Positions 24,730 through 32,923 of a DNA stretch of 64,000 nt are shown here, piece after piece. The DNA lies in contig NZ_CP021661.1 in the NCBI RefSeq assembly GCF_003122425.1, forward strand, positions 1 through 64,000. Direction: 5' to 3'. The position numbers and the translations under genes are program-made. This DNA is from Candidatus Fukatsuia symbiotica (GTDB lineage: Bacteria; Pseudomonadota; Gammaproteobacteria; Enterobacterales; Enterobacteriaceae). How positions within the stretch are numbered: position 1 is the first letter of the stretch; every line of letters starts with the position of its first letter. The notes beneath the pieces are model-generated. The model was not told where the DNA came from and searched no databases. It saw only the letters and a list, made by a program, of their open reading frames with translations.

Positions 24730-25689
24730 TTATCGTGCCGGTTGTCTCAATCTCTGCTGATCAATGCTGTTAAAATCATCAATGAGTGAACCAAAGTTGC
24801 CGTCTTTAATTTTTGCCTTAATGGCTGCCACAGATTGAATGTGATAGCCCTCCAGGCTGACATGATGCGCGACTACCTGGCCGTCTCGATTGACGGCTTT
24901 TAGCCGCTGATGGGTCACCATAAACAGCGATTTGGCAATAATCGGATTGGCATGCTGATGCATTTCATTGCAGAGCATGGAATAGCGCTCGATGGCATCC
25001 ATTACTGAAGCTGCGTGTAAGGTAGCCACGACAAAGGCGCCATTCAATGAGGCTTTCAACGCTTCATGGGCAGTAATCGCATCGCGAATTTCACCGATAA
25101 ACAGGATGTTGGCACCCATCCTCATTGATCGTTTCAACGCCAACGAATAGTCCTCATTTTCCGAGACCTCAAGCTGAATACAGCGTCCCGTGCCATGTAG
25201 GCCACAGAGCAGGGTTTCAATCGGATCTTCGATAGCCACGCCCAATAATCCACTCTTTTTAATTTTTTCACTGACGATGGCAGCAGCCGTCGTCGTTTTT
25301 CCTGTACCCATTGCGCCTGATACCAATATCAAACCAGTTTTCTTTTCCTCACTGATCAGCGTAATTAGCTCCGACGTTAACCCCACTTCATTGATAGCGC
25401 GGATGCGATCAGGCGTTTGCCGAATAACAAAGGCCAGCTGTTTATACGCATCGCGGGTGACGGTGACACGGTATAATCGCTCATCAAATAGGAGTGAAAA
25501 TTCATTTCTGTTTTCAGCTTGATGACAGTGCAGGCAGGCGGATTTCAAGCGGGCAATATCATCAGCGAGGCAGGCAGGGGCGGGGGCAAGGCGACTGCTT
25601 TCCCCTATCATGCCTTTGATATCGCAGTAATCATGACCGAGATACAAATCGACAAATCCCGCGTCTTTAAGGCGCGATTCAGTAGCCAT
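24730..25689 (-). CDS. Secretion-family ATPase, PilT-retraction-like
   Basis: This 319-residue GspE/PilT-superfamily ATPase has Walker A GAMGTGKTTT, the Asp box GVAIEDPIET, Walker B NILFIGEIRDAI and a His box ATLHAAS. It lacks the N-terminal domain and tetracysteine motif of the assembly ATPase PilQ, so it resembles retraction ATPases. R64 has no such gene in its pil operon. It lies between pilV and the second pilin gene with short spacing. Confidence 0.8.
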   Translation of the reverse strand: MATESRLKDAGFVDLYLGHDYCDIKGMIGESSRLAPAPACLADDIARLKSACLHCHQAENRNEFSLLFDERLYRVTVTRDAYKQLAFVIRQTPDRIRAINEVGLTSELITLISEEKKTGLILVSGAMGTGKTTTAAAIVSEKIKKSGLLGVAIEDPIETLLCGLHGTGRCIQLEVSENEDYSLALKRSMRMGANILFIGEIRDAITAHEALKASLNGAFVVATLHAASVMDAIERYSMLCNEMHQHANPIIAKSLFMVTHQRLKAVNRDGQVVAHHVSLEGYHIQSVAAIKAKIKDGNFGSLIDDFNSIDQQRLRQPAR

Positions 25690-25698
25690 TGTGCCGCC

Positions 25699-26211
25699 TT
25701 AACTATCAAGGGTGAAAGTGACAGTGTTACTTTTTCCGACAACACAGGCAGCAGACGCCTGATCCAGTGAGATTTTGCCCACCATCGCCGCCGCACTGTT
25801 GATGCGAGTGGAGCCACTATTGACATTGTCCGCTATCATGGCGAGTCGCCAACAATATTTCTGATCAATGCCGGTAGTCGAGACAATAAAACCCGTGTCA
25901 TTGCCCGTTACGGTGATAGCACCGCCCGTAGCGTTAAAAAAAAGGGTGTTGTCGACAACGGAGAGGTCTTTAGGCAAGGCACCTGAGCGAATTAACGCCG
26001 GGACTAAATCACCCGTACCGTAACCGGTTGCTGTACGCAGCGATTGGGTTTGATTAAACAACTGCTTCAAGGTGGTGGTCATCGCGGAGGTGGAGCACAT
26101 GCTGACATACACGGCCACACTCATCGCTATCATTGCCAGCCCAACAAAGGCCATGCTCCAAACAGTGCTGGCATCAATGAGGTTTAAAAAACCTTTTTTA
26201 AACGATTTCAT
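25699..26211 (-). CDS. Second PilS-like major pilin, altered cleavage site
   Basis: This 170-residue type IVB pilin homologue starts at ATG 26211 (MKSFKKGFLNLIDASTVWSM). The residue before the presumed cleavage point is Val (codon GTT) instead of the conserved Gly found in the neighbouring pilin (DVSTG/WGM) and in PilV (DASTG/LGV). The rest keeps the pilin plan: hydrophobic helix, TGYGTGDLVPALIRSGALP, and a Cys pair (KYCWRL, SAACVVGK) for the D-region disulfide. Processing by PilU may be impaired. Confidence 0.85.
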   Translation of the reverse strand: MKSFKKGFLNLIDASTVWSMAFVGLAMIAMSVAVYVSMCSTSAMTTTLKQLFNQTQSLRTATGYGTGDLVPALIRSGALPKDLSVVDNTLFFNATGGAITVTGNDTGFIVSTTGIDQKYCWRLAMIADNVNSGSTRINSAAAMVGKISLDQASAACVVGKSNTVTFTLDS

Positions 26212-26249
26212 TTTTTTATCCCCATTTTTATAAAAAGGTGACAATGTCA

Positions 26250-26759
26250 TTACATATTGGTGGTGAACGTAACGGTGTTGTTTTTTCCAGCAACACAGGC
26301 GGCAGACGCCTGAGCCGGTGAGATTTCACCCACCATCGCCGCCGCACTGTTAATGCGAGTGGAGGCAATATCGCCGTTTCCTAAGGTGGTGACGAGTTTC
26401 ATGCAATCTTTTTCATTAATGCCGGCGGTCGAGACAACAAATCCTATGCCACGGCCGGTGACGGTGATGGCACCCCCCGCCGAATTAAAAAGTGTATCGC
26501 CTATTATTGAGATGCCTTTGGGCACAGCGCCTGAGCGAATTAACGCGGGCACTAAATTAGCGGTGCCATAACCGGTTGACATCCGCAATGATTTAGTCTC
26601 ATTGAGCAAGGTGTTAATGGAGGTCAGCGCAGAGGTGGAATTGACTTTGATATATAATCCGACGCCTGCCGCTACCACTATCGCTAGACCCACCAAGGTC
26701 ATGCCCCACCCCGTGCTGACATCAGTAATACTAAAAATACCTTTTTTTAATGATTTCAT
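26250..26759 (-). CDS. pilS: PilS, major type IVB prepilin
   Basis: This 169-residue prepilin has leader MKSLKKGIFSITDVSTG, cleaved before WGM as in R64 PilS, followed by a hydrophobic helix of about 22 residues. Two cysteines (KDCMKL, SAACVAGK) form the expected disulfide. It is paralogous to the next gene downstream and shares long runs such as STRINSAAAMVG. Confidence 0.92.
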   Translation of the reverse strand: MKSLKKGIFSITDVSTGWGMTLVGLAIVVAAGVGLYIKVNSTSALTSINTLLNETKSLRMSTGYGTANLVPALIRSGAVPKGISIIGDTLFNSAGGAITVTGRGIGFVVSTAGINEKDCMKLVTTLGNGDIASTRINSAAAMVGEISPAQASAACVAGKNNTVTFTTNM

Positions 26760-26771
26760 ATTCTTTATCCT

Positions 26772-27835
26772 TTAAAAGTTGATGGCGATTTCAATTAAGC
26801 TGTACATAATGCCAACGATACCGACGGTGGCCGCCGCACCGCTAAACATACTGACGACTTTAATCACATTGCCTTGTCGTTCGACATTGAGTAAGGTTTT
26901 TTCTAACAGACGATCACCAAAGCGTTCTAATGACCCTTCCTGATTCGTGGTTTCGAATAAACTTTGCATTTTGATAATGGCGTCTTCACTCGGGAACTCA
27001 TACCCCGCGGTATCTAACGCCGATCCCAGATTTTCTTCCCCGTCGGCTAAGCGCGCTAACGCCCCGTTAATTTTTTCGATTAACCAAGCAGATTGAGACA
27101 TCTCGCGCATTTTAATCAGCGCATTTTTTAACGGAATATTCGATGACAGTAAGGCATCAATACTGGTAATAAAGGTGGCGCCTTGCCGTTGTTTGTAAAA
27201 GGAATAAGGGGGAATTGATCGGCATAAAATCGTTTTTTCCCGACCCAACGCGGCATTGTATAGGCGATGATGGAACAAAAAATAATGAAGCCGATAATTA
27301 ACAGCCAGCCATAAGAAACGATAAAAATATAAAAATAGTACACGCCTTTTTGCGCTAAGCTCCATCTGACCAAAGGCACCGATTCCAGCAAAAACGGCAC
27401 CAACATCACACAGGCCATCGCCAAGATAATAAAAGACAATGAAAAAAGATAAGCACTGGTTAACATCGCCCCCCGGATGGCTTTTTTCAATCGGTCGGTT
27501 GATGTGGCGATTTTCATCGCCTTTTTAAAGCCGTCCCAAGGCCGCCCCGCGATATTACAGGCATCAATTACGCTGAGCTCTTGTTCAGGAAACCAGTCTT
27601 TTAATGCTTCGCCCAGCGAATGGCCTTCTTTAAGATGGGCAGCGCATTCGGTTAATATCTGGGCGATTTCATTGTTGGGTTTCTTGCCACGGCGGGTGTA
27701 ATTGACAATCATCTTGTCAAAGGTTTTTTCCAGACTCTGACCATCCAATAAATAGTGGCGAAAATTGTCATAAATAGCTTCGCGATCATCTGAGTTCAAG
27801 GTGAGTTTACAGAGCCAACGCTGGAATTTATTCAT
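26772..27835 (-). pseudogene. pilR: PilR, inner-membrane pilus assembly protein, frameshifted
   Basis: GspF/PilC-type platform protein in two frames. The first part begins at ATG 27835 (MNKFQRWLCKLTL) and reads through KRFYADQFP. The second frame continues with PYSFYKQRQGATFITSIDAL to the end (IEIAINF). The frames join if the C5 run (plus-strand G5 at 27208-27212) is read as six bases. Hydrophobic segments near residues 165-190 and 215-240, and at the C-terminus, fit the family. The upstream start at 27952 lies inside pilQ and is rejected. Confidence 0.88.
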
Positions 27836-29369
27836 GGCGGCTTTCCCGGTGTCGTTTTGCGGTTTCTCTGACCACATCAGTAAAAACAAGACAGTCTCTA
27901 TCCAGATTACAGATATTTTTATGGCTGGAGACCGGATCAATGATGCCCGCATTAATTAAGCGCAAGGTGTTTTCACATAAGGTGGAACCGCCGTTTTCGT
28001 ACCAGTAGTTATAGGCGCTGGTTTTGCCGCAGGTGTGATACAGGTGCATAAATTGCGCATCGATCTCAATAACCTCAAAAATACCGGTACGTCCCTTGAC
28101 GCCTTTGCCATTGCACTGCTCACAGCCTGAGGCATTTTTCAGGTAAACCTGTTCTGGCCGGCAAAACTGCTCAATTAATCCGTTGAAAATCGGCTGCACT
28201 TCCTTTTTATGTGCGGTGTATTTCTTTTTACACTGTGGACAGAGTTTCGGTGCCAGACTCTGTCCCACCAAACAGGTGATGAGCGAGGCATCTGACAGTA
28301 AGTCACTGTCGACATTAAGCCCTTTCAGTCGTGTGAGGGTATCAATGGGATGGCTGGTATGCAGGGTGGTTAAGACAAAATGCCCCGTTTGCGCTGCCTG
28401 TATGGCCGCGAGGGCGGAAAGCGAATCACGCACTTCTCCCATCACGATCCAGTCAATATCGAGCCGCATCAGGCTTTTTATCGCTTGCCACCAGGCTTCT
28501 TTCGCCCCCAGTGCGGTTTGCACCGCCCCTTTGATCGGCGATTCTATCGGATCCTCAACCGTCATCAAATTAATGCCGGGGTCTCTGGCGGTGATAAGTT
28601 CACTGATCACTTGAACCAGGGTGCTTTTTCCTGATCCAGTGTTACCGGTGAAAAAAATCATGCCCGACGGTTTAGAAATCGCCCTTTCCAGTGTGTCTTC
28701 CTGTTGCGCGGTGAGCCCCAATTCTCGCATCGCCAAGGCTTTATCGCGCCGGGCGATTAAACGGATCGCCACCGCCAATCCCTCCCCACTGGCGCGACTA
28801 CCAAAACGCCCGCCGGTGAGTCCCAGTGCTTGCACATATTCTTCCCTCACTTTGGCATCGGAGGATTCAGAATAAGAGACGGAAGCATGACTTTGGTTAA
28901 TGCACATGGTGTTGTAGAGACAATTGATATACCGACTGCCTTCAGCCGCCGCATATTCACCGTAATAAGCCAACTTTCCGTCAATCCGGAAATACACTTT
29001 GCAGAAGATTTTTTCCAAACGGATATGCACATCGGAGGCTCTTTTTTCTACCGCGTCACTGAGGATTTTGATGATTCTTTTTTGTATGGTTTTTGTCGAT
29101 TTATCCTCCTCATTCTCCCCGTCCGACTCAGCCGATTTTTTCAACTCGACAATGTCCGATAATGCACAGGACATTAACGTGAATTGAACATTATTGGCTT
29201 TTAACCGGCGCTCATAATCCATCACCTCAAGACAATCAATAAAGGGCAGGGCGACTTTTAATGTCAAAGCGCCGTCATCGCCTTTCACTAAACAGATCGC
29301 ATCATTTAATTTTGGCGGTAAACGGTAATCCGGTACCGCATGGCTACCGGATAAACTGATCACTTTCAT
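27828..29369 (-). CDS. pilQ: PilQ, pilus assembly ATPase
   Basis: This 513-residue GspE-type ATPase has ASDVHIRLEK in the N-terminal domain, Walker A GNTGSGKSTL, Asp box LMTVEDPIES, Walker B IDWIVMGEVRDS, His box TTLHTSHPIDT and the tetracysteine zinc motif (LCPQCKKK ... CEQCNGKG). It powers pilus polymerisation at the inner membrane. It is intact, overlaps pilP by four bases at its start, and overlaps the start of pilR at its end. Confidence 0.94.
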   Translation of the reverse strand: MKVISLSGSHAVPDYRLPPKLNDAICLVKGDDGALTLKVALPFIDCLEVMDYERRLKANNVQFTLMSCALSDIVELKKSAESDGENEEDKSTKTIQKRIIKILSDAVEKRASDVHIRLEKIFCKVYFRIDGKLAYYGEYAAAEGSRYINCLYNTMCINQSHASVSYSESSDAKVREEYVQALGLTGGRFGSRASGEGLAVAIRLIARRDKALAMRELGLTAQQEDTLERAISKPSGMIFFTGNTGSGKSTLVQVISELITARDPGINLMTVEDPIESPIKGAVQTALGAKEAWWQAIKSLMRLDIDWIVMGEVRDSLSALAAIQAAQTGHFVLTTLHTSHPIDTLTRLKGLNVDSDLLSDASLITCLVGQSLAPKLCPQCKKKYTAHKKEVQPIFNGLIEQFCRPEQVYLKNASGCEQCNGKGVKGRTGIFEVIEIDAQFMHLYHTCGKTSAYNYWYENGGSTLCENTLRLINAGIIDPVSSHKNICNLDRDCLVFTDVVRETAKRHRESRHE

Positions 29370-29809
29370 GGAGCGACCTCACTTAACAGTATTTTATTTC
29401 CCGCCGCGTTGGTGATAATTACCTCATCCAAGGAAACCTGACTGAGGGTAAAACCACCGGGAATAAGATCGCCTTTTTTTCGGGTCATTTCGGTGCCATC
29501 GGCAAAACGCAAGCGCACATCAATCGTTTTGCCATTGCCAATGATTTTGCTAATGTGAGGAAGTGGATCACGATGACGCGCATTGGCAGGCGTTTCTACT
29601 AACCTACCTGTCTGATGCGGTGTGATTAATCCCACCTCCTCTTTGGCTTTGTTTCGTGCCGCCAAAGCCTTGTAATAGGTGGTTTGACTTTGCAAGGCAT
29701 CCAATTCACCGACGGTTTTTATTTCAGGATTAGCGCGAAGTAATAAGGGGAAAAAGGAAAATAAAAAGAGAAAGATTTTGATCACGTTTACCCTATTACG
29801 GTTTGCCAT
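29366..29809 (-). CDS. pilP: PilP, pilus assembly protein
   Basis: This 147-residue protein has an N-terminal signal or membrane segment (KIFLFLFSFFPLLLRA) and a C-terminal domain with RFADGTEMTRKKGDLIPGGF and SLDEVIITNAAGNKILLS, typical of PilP, which links the inner-membrane complex to the secretin. It overlaps pilO by 14 bases and pilQ by four. Confidence 0.85.
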   Translation of the reverse strand: MANRNRVNVIKIFLFLFSFFPLLLRANPEIKTVGELDALQSQTTYYKALAARNKAKEEVGLITPHQTGRLVETPANARHRDPLPHISKIIGNGKTIDVRLRFADGTEMTRKKGDLIPGGFTLSQVSLDEVIITNAAGNKILLSEVAP

Positions 29810-31114
29810 AAATAACCCCTTGAACTTTATATTTTATGTCGGCACTGTCTTGATTAATCACAAAGGTGATTGCTGTTATTCTCATGCCACGCATCGCTTC
29901 ATTTTTAAAAATAAGACGGGGTGTTACCCTGCTGTCATAGCTGAAATTCATTTCACGCCAATGCGGTAGAGGATGTTCGAAGCCTGGCTCATCCGTTTTC
30001 TTTTCCGGCGGCGGGACGTCCGTTAACGTAAAGATCACATTGTGGCGTTGCAGTAACGTAATCAGTTTGTCTAACTGATGTGACAGTGGCAGTAACGGGT
30101 CATCGCCTTCCGGTACCGGCTTGATAGGAACAAAGAACACCGCGGCATCGGGTTGTTTAACATTAAAAGCAGGGGTAACCGAAAAGTGTTTTTCTACACC
30201 GGATTTGAAATCACTTGCACCGACGGCAGAGCCCTCCAACCGGGCAAAAAGCATTTCCGCCTTATCATGAAAACAATCGATCTGCGTCGGTATCCATCCC
30301 CCAATGACAGCGGGATTTGCTGTAGGGTTTGATCACAACGTTGGATAAAATGTTGGATAGAGGGTTTATCTACCCAAGGGTGTTTTAAGCTAAGGAGCGC
30401 CGCTTTATAACGTGCTTCTTTATTGATATCGTCGGCTAACTTTTGTTTTTCTATCGCCAATAAACGGGCTTTATGTTCTTTATTCTGTTGATAGCGGTTA
30501 AAAAAAGAGAACGCTATCAGCAGAAAAACAAGAAAAACCGCCCAGGAAACCCTTTCTTTTTTGGTGAGTCCCCAGGTTAAGGGTTTAAGCTTAAATTCTT
30601 TTTTAAGGTTTTTAACCGTTAACAACGCTGTAAGTGAAAGGTCATCCGTCACCCATAAAAACCGCTTATCACCAAAAACCTTAAACTCTCCCTCACCTTT
30701 GGCTAAACGCGAGGTAATATCGACAACCTCTTGCTCTAATACTGCTGGCGAAACGATTTTGTCCGTCCAGGGCATCACCAGCCCGCCGGTAGACGCCATC
30801 ACAATGTAATCCGTATTCAGGTCGTCTTTGTTTAACGGGATCACGGCCAGCCATTTACCCGGGATCAATGACACCAGCGACACCGCCAGCGAATATTTTC
30901 CTTTTAGCGGAACGGTAAATTTAGGGGCAAAGCCCGCCTGGATGGAGTCATTTTGCCGGATGGCAACCACATCCAAATTTTCTCTTTTCCCAATGGCTTT
31001 CACCTCTTTCATATAATGCAGGCCGCCTTTAATGGCGCGCCATTCCAGCCCCACCACAAAGACTTTGTTGTTGTAGGTGACGAGACGTATTGGTTTTTTT
31101 TCATTAGAAGTCAT
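29796..31114 (-). pseudogene. pilO: PilO, pilus assembly protein, frameshifted
   Basis: The first frame (from 31114, MTSNEKKPIRLVTYNNK) runs to QQIPLSLG. The rest lies in another frame: GWIPTQIDCFHDKAEMLFAR through the C-terminus at YKVQGVIYGKP. They join if the G5 run (plus-strand C5 at 30298-30302) is read as six. The reconstructed protein is about 439 residues, the length of R64 PilO. One transmembrane helix (VSWAVFLVFLLIAFSFF) is near residue 195. Confidence 0.87.
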
Positions 31115-31268
31115 TGATTCTTTTCCTATAGTCCTCCTTCACAAGGCGTAATAAAATTTCAGCATTAACCGAGCGCATGTTTTCTTTCGCCGCTTGTTTC
31201 AATTCTTTCAGTAATTCATCAGGAATGCGCAGTTTGAACTGCGCCATTTCTCTTGCACCTTTCACCAT
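31104..31268 (-). CDS. Arc-type ribbon-helix-helix protein
   Basis: This 54-residue protein has the ribbon-helix-helix pattern QFKLRIPDELLKELKQAAKE followed by NMRSVNAEILLRLV, as in Arc/MetJ-type repressors. It overlaps the pilO start by 11 bases and is divergent from brnT. It may regulate the pil genes. M at 31268 is preferred to the longer start at 31319, which would add a cysteine-containing tail. Confidence 0.65.
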   Translation of the reverse strand: MVKGAREMAQFKLRIPDELLKELKQAAKENMRSVNAEILLRLVKEDYRKRINDF

Positions 31269-31356
31269 ACTCTCTCCCGATAAGCAGCCCTGACAAACGA
31301 GCAATATTGGCTTAAGCATCCATTTTTTCCTTTAAAAATGTGTTGAAAAATTATTT

Positions 31357-31372
31357 AATTGTATGTACAATT
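31357..31372. promoter_or_regulatory. Palindromic operator upstream of brnT
   Basis: AATTGTATGTACAATT is a perfect 7-bp inverted repeat with a 2-base centre, ending six bases before the brnT ATG. It is the likely binding site for BrnA autoregulation. Confidence 0.5.
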
Positions 31373-31378
31373 TGATGT

Positions 31379-31657
31379 ATGAAAATTGAGTACGATACAT
31401 TGAAAAACCAACGTAATATTGCGGAACGGAGTATTGATTTTAATAGCGTTAAGGATTTCGACTTTGCTACTGCATTCTTCTTTATTGATAAACGTAAAAG
31501 TTATCCAGAAATTCGTTATATTGCGGTCGGCTATTTAAAAAAACGTTTACACGTGCTGTGTTTTTCTAAAATTAATAACGGCATCAGAGTCATTAGTTTT
31601 CGTAAAGCAAATGCCAGAGAAGGAGTTAAATATGAAAAATTACTTACCCTTGATTGA
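31379..31657 (+). CDS. brnT: BrnT-family toxin
   Basis: This 92-residue protein has the BrnT pattern: NIAERSIDFNSVKDFDFATA, RYIAVGYLKKRLHVLCFS and RVISFRKANAREGVKYEK. BrnT is a RelE-fold ribonuclease toxin. It overlaps brnA by 26 bases. The pair lies on the opposite strand to the pil operon it interrupts. Confidence 0.88.
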   Translation: MKIEYDTLKNQRNIAERSIDFNSVKDFDFATAFFFIDKRKSYPEIRYIAVGYLKKRLHVLCFSKINNGIRVISFRKANAREGVKYEKLLTLD

Positions 31658-31919
31658 TGAACAAGGTGAGGTACGTGAACTCACAGAGAAAGACTTTGCT
31701 CTAATGCTACCTGCTGAAGAAGTATTACCCCTTTCTCTTTTGAAAACGCTGCGCATTCGAGGTCGTCAAAAAGCACCCACCAAAACAAAAATTACTATTC
31801 GTCTTTCACCCGAGGTGGTAGAACAATTTCGGGCAACAGGCAAACACTGGCAATCCCGTATGGATGCCGCCATGAAAAACTGGTTAATAGACCATTCACC
31901 GAGTGATTTGAGGCTTTGA
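31632..31919 (+). CDS. brnA: BrnA-family antitoxin
   Basis: This 95-residue antitoxin starts at MKNYLPLIDEQGEV, preceded by a GGAG ribosome-binding site. It has the C-terminal ribbon-helix-helix KTKITIRLSPEVVEQFRATG ... WQSRMDAAMKNWL found in BrnA. It binds BrnT and the operator upstream. Confidence 0.88.
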   Translation: MKNYLPLIDEQGEVRELTEKDFALMLPAEEVLPLSLLKTLRIRGRQKAPTKTKITIRLSPEVVEQFRATGKHWQSRMDAAMKNWLIDHSPSDLRL

Positions 31920-31928
31920 CATTCTCTA

Positions 31929-32147
31929 TTACAGCTGTTTATCAACATAATTTATCGCCTGCTGCCACCAGGCTGAATCGAGGGCAGGCACATGACCGTG
32001 ATCTTGCGCCATCCTCAAGCAATCCAACAGAATCTCCAGGTGAAGCGCAAAGGTATCCTGTCCATTATTGAGAATAAACACCGCCGGGCTGTCACAACTG
32101 CTATAGCCCACATTTTTATTTATTGAATTAATACAATGATTTTTCAT
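31929..32147 (-). CDS. Unknown 72-residue protein between TA modules
   Basis: This small protein has FALHLEILLDCLRMAQDHGH and a WWQQAINYVDKQL tail, and no recognised family. It lies on the pil-operon strand between brnTA and parDE. It might be a pil-operon accessory gene separated from its neighbours by the TA insertions. Confidence 0.45.
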   Translation of the reverse strand: MKNHCINSINKNVGYSSCDSPAVFILNNGQDTFALHLEILLDCLRMAQDHGHVPALDSAWWQQAINYVDKQL

Positions 32148-32188
32148 AGTTTTTCACTCATACGGGGTTAAAGGAAACGCATTTAATT

Positions 32189-32262
32189 GCGCGCCATTCC
32201 GCCTCCCACAACAAAGACTTTGTTGTAAGTGACGATCTGTATTAGTTTTTTCCTATAGTCCC
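32189..32262 (-). repeat. Degenerate duplicate of the pilO start region
   Basis: The stretch resembles the pilO 5' end at 31036-31130 (shared GCGCGCCATTCC, ACAAAGACTTTGTTGT and TCCTATAGTCC) but lacks an internal segment. It suggests that brnTA and its neighbours entered by a duplication or insertion at this boundary. Confidence 0.55.
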
Positions 32263-32286
32263 CACACTCTTGCAAAATAGGGATTG

Positions 32287-32320
32287 ATGTAGCACAATTG
32301 AGCTACATTAAATTTAATGT
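32287..32320. promoter_or_regulatory. Two palindromes upstream of the parDE-like operon
   Basis: ATGTAGC/GCTACAT (32287-32293, 32302-32308) and ACATTAAATTTAATGT (32305-32320) precede the antitoxin gene by about 15 bases. They are probable operators for the ribbon-helix-helix antitoxin. Confidence 0.45.
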
Positions 32321-32335
32321 AAATAGGAAGGCGTT

Positions 32336-32623
32336 ATGTCCACAACAACCATTCGCTTAACGGATGAACTGAAAGCGAGAGTGGCGGCGGCGGCAGAGCA
32401 TGCCGATACCACCCCACATAATTTTATCCTTCAAGCTATCGCGGAAAAAACGCTACAGGAAGAATTACGCAACGATTTCAATGAGGAAGCAGAGAAACGA
32501 TACGCCAAAATTATTGCAACAGGAGAAACCATCCCTTGGCATGAAATGCGTCGCTATCTGGAAAGCCACCTTACAGCGGGTTCGCATCAAACCAGACCTG
32601 TTGCCAGAAAATTGGGATGTTAA
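32336..32623 (+). CDS. CopG/ParD-like antitoxin
   Basis: This 95-residue protein has an N-terminal ribbon-helix-helix (TTTIRLTDELKARVAAAAEH ... TPHNFILQAIAEKT) and an extended C-terminus for toxin binding. A GGAAGG ribosome-binding site precedes the ATG. It abuts the parE-like gene with no gap. Confidence 0.85.
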   Translation: MSTTTIRLTDELKARVAAAAEHADTTPHNFILQAIAEKTLQEELRNDFNEEAEKRYAKIIATGETIPWHEMRRYLESHLTAGSHQTRPVARKLGC

Positions 32624-32923
32624 ATGTCAAAAATTGAGTTGGCACCTGAAGTCGGTGATGATATTGATCGTATTATCGAGCACCTGACTCAGTATAAAGT
32701 GATCGATATGACATCACGTATTCAGGAAATCATTCAGGCAATAGCGGTGCTAGAGCATAACCCCCTCATTGGCAGACCCGTCAGCGGCGATAAAAGAGAA
32801 TTGGTGATCGGCCATCGTTCTCGAGGTTATATGGCTCTTTACCGTTATCTTTCAGATATCGATACCGTTTTTGTTCTGGCATTGCGTAGCCAAAAGGAAC
32901 TCGGATACGCATCCCGCCCCTAA
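32624..32923 (+). CDS. parE: ParE/RelE-superfamily toxin
   Basis: This 99-residue toxin has the ParE-like pattern LAPEVGDDIDRIIEHLTQY, IQAIAVLEHNPLIGRPV and LALRSQKELGY. Members inhibit gyrase or cleave mRNA; which applies cannot be told from sequence. Its stop overlaps the end of the pilN secretin gene on the other strand by four bases. Confidence 0.85.
   Translation: MSKIELAPEVGDDIDRIIEHLTQYKVIDMTSRIQEIIQAIAVLEHNPLIGRPVSGDKRELVIGHRSRGYMALYRYLSDIDTVFVLALRSQKELGYASRP

Noticed and set aside
27200..27365. Programmed frameshifting in pilR, pilO and the vir genes
   Set aside because: The tracts are short G or C runs without nearby stimulatory structure or internal Shine-Dalgarno pattern, and the same type of loss recurs in unrelated genes, which fits error or decay better.
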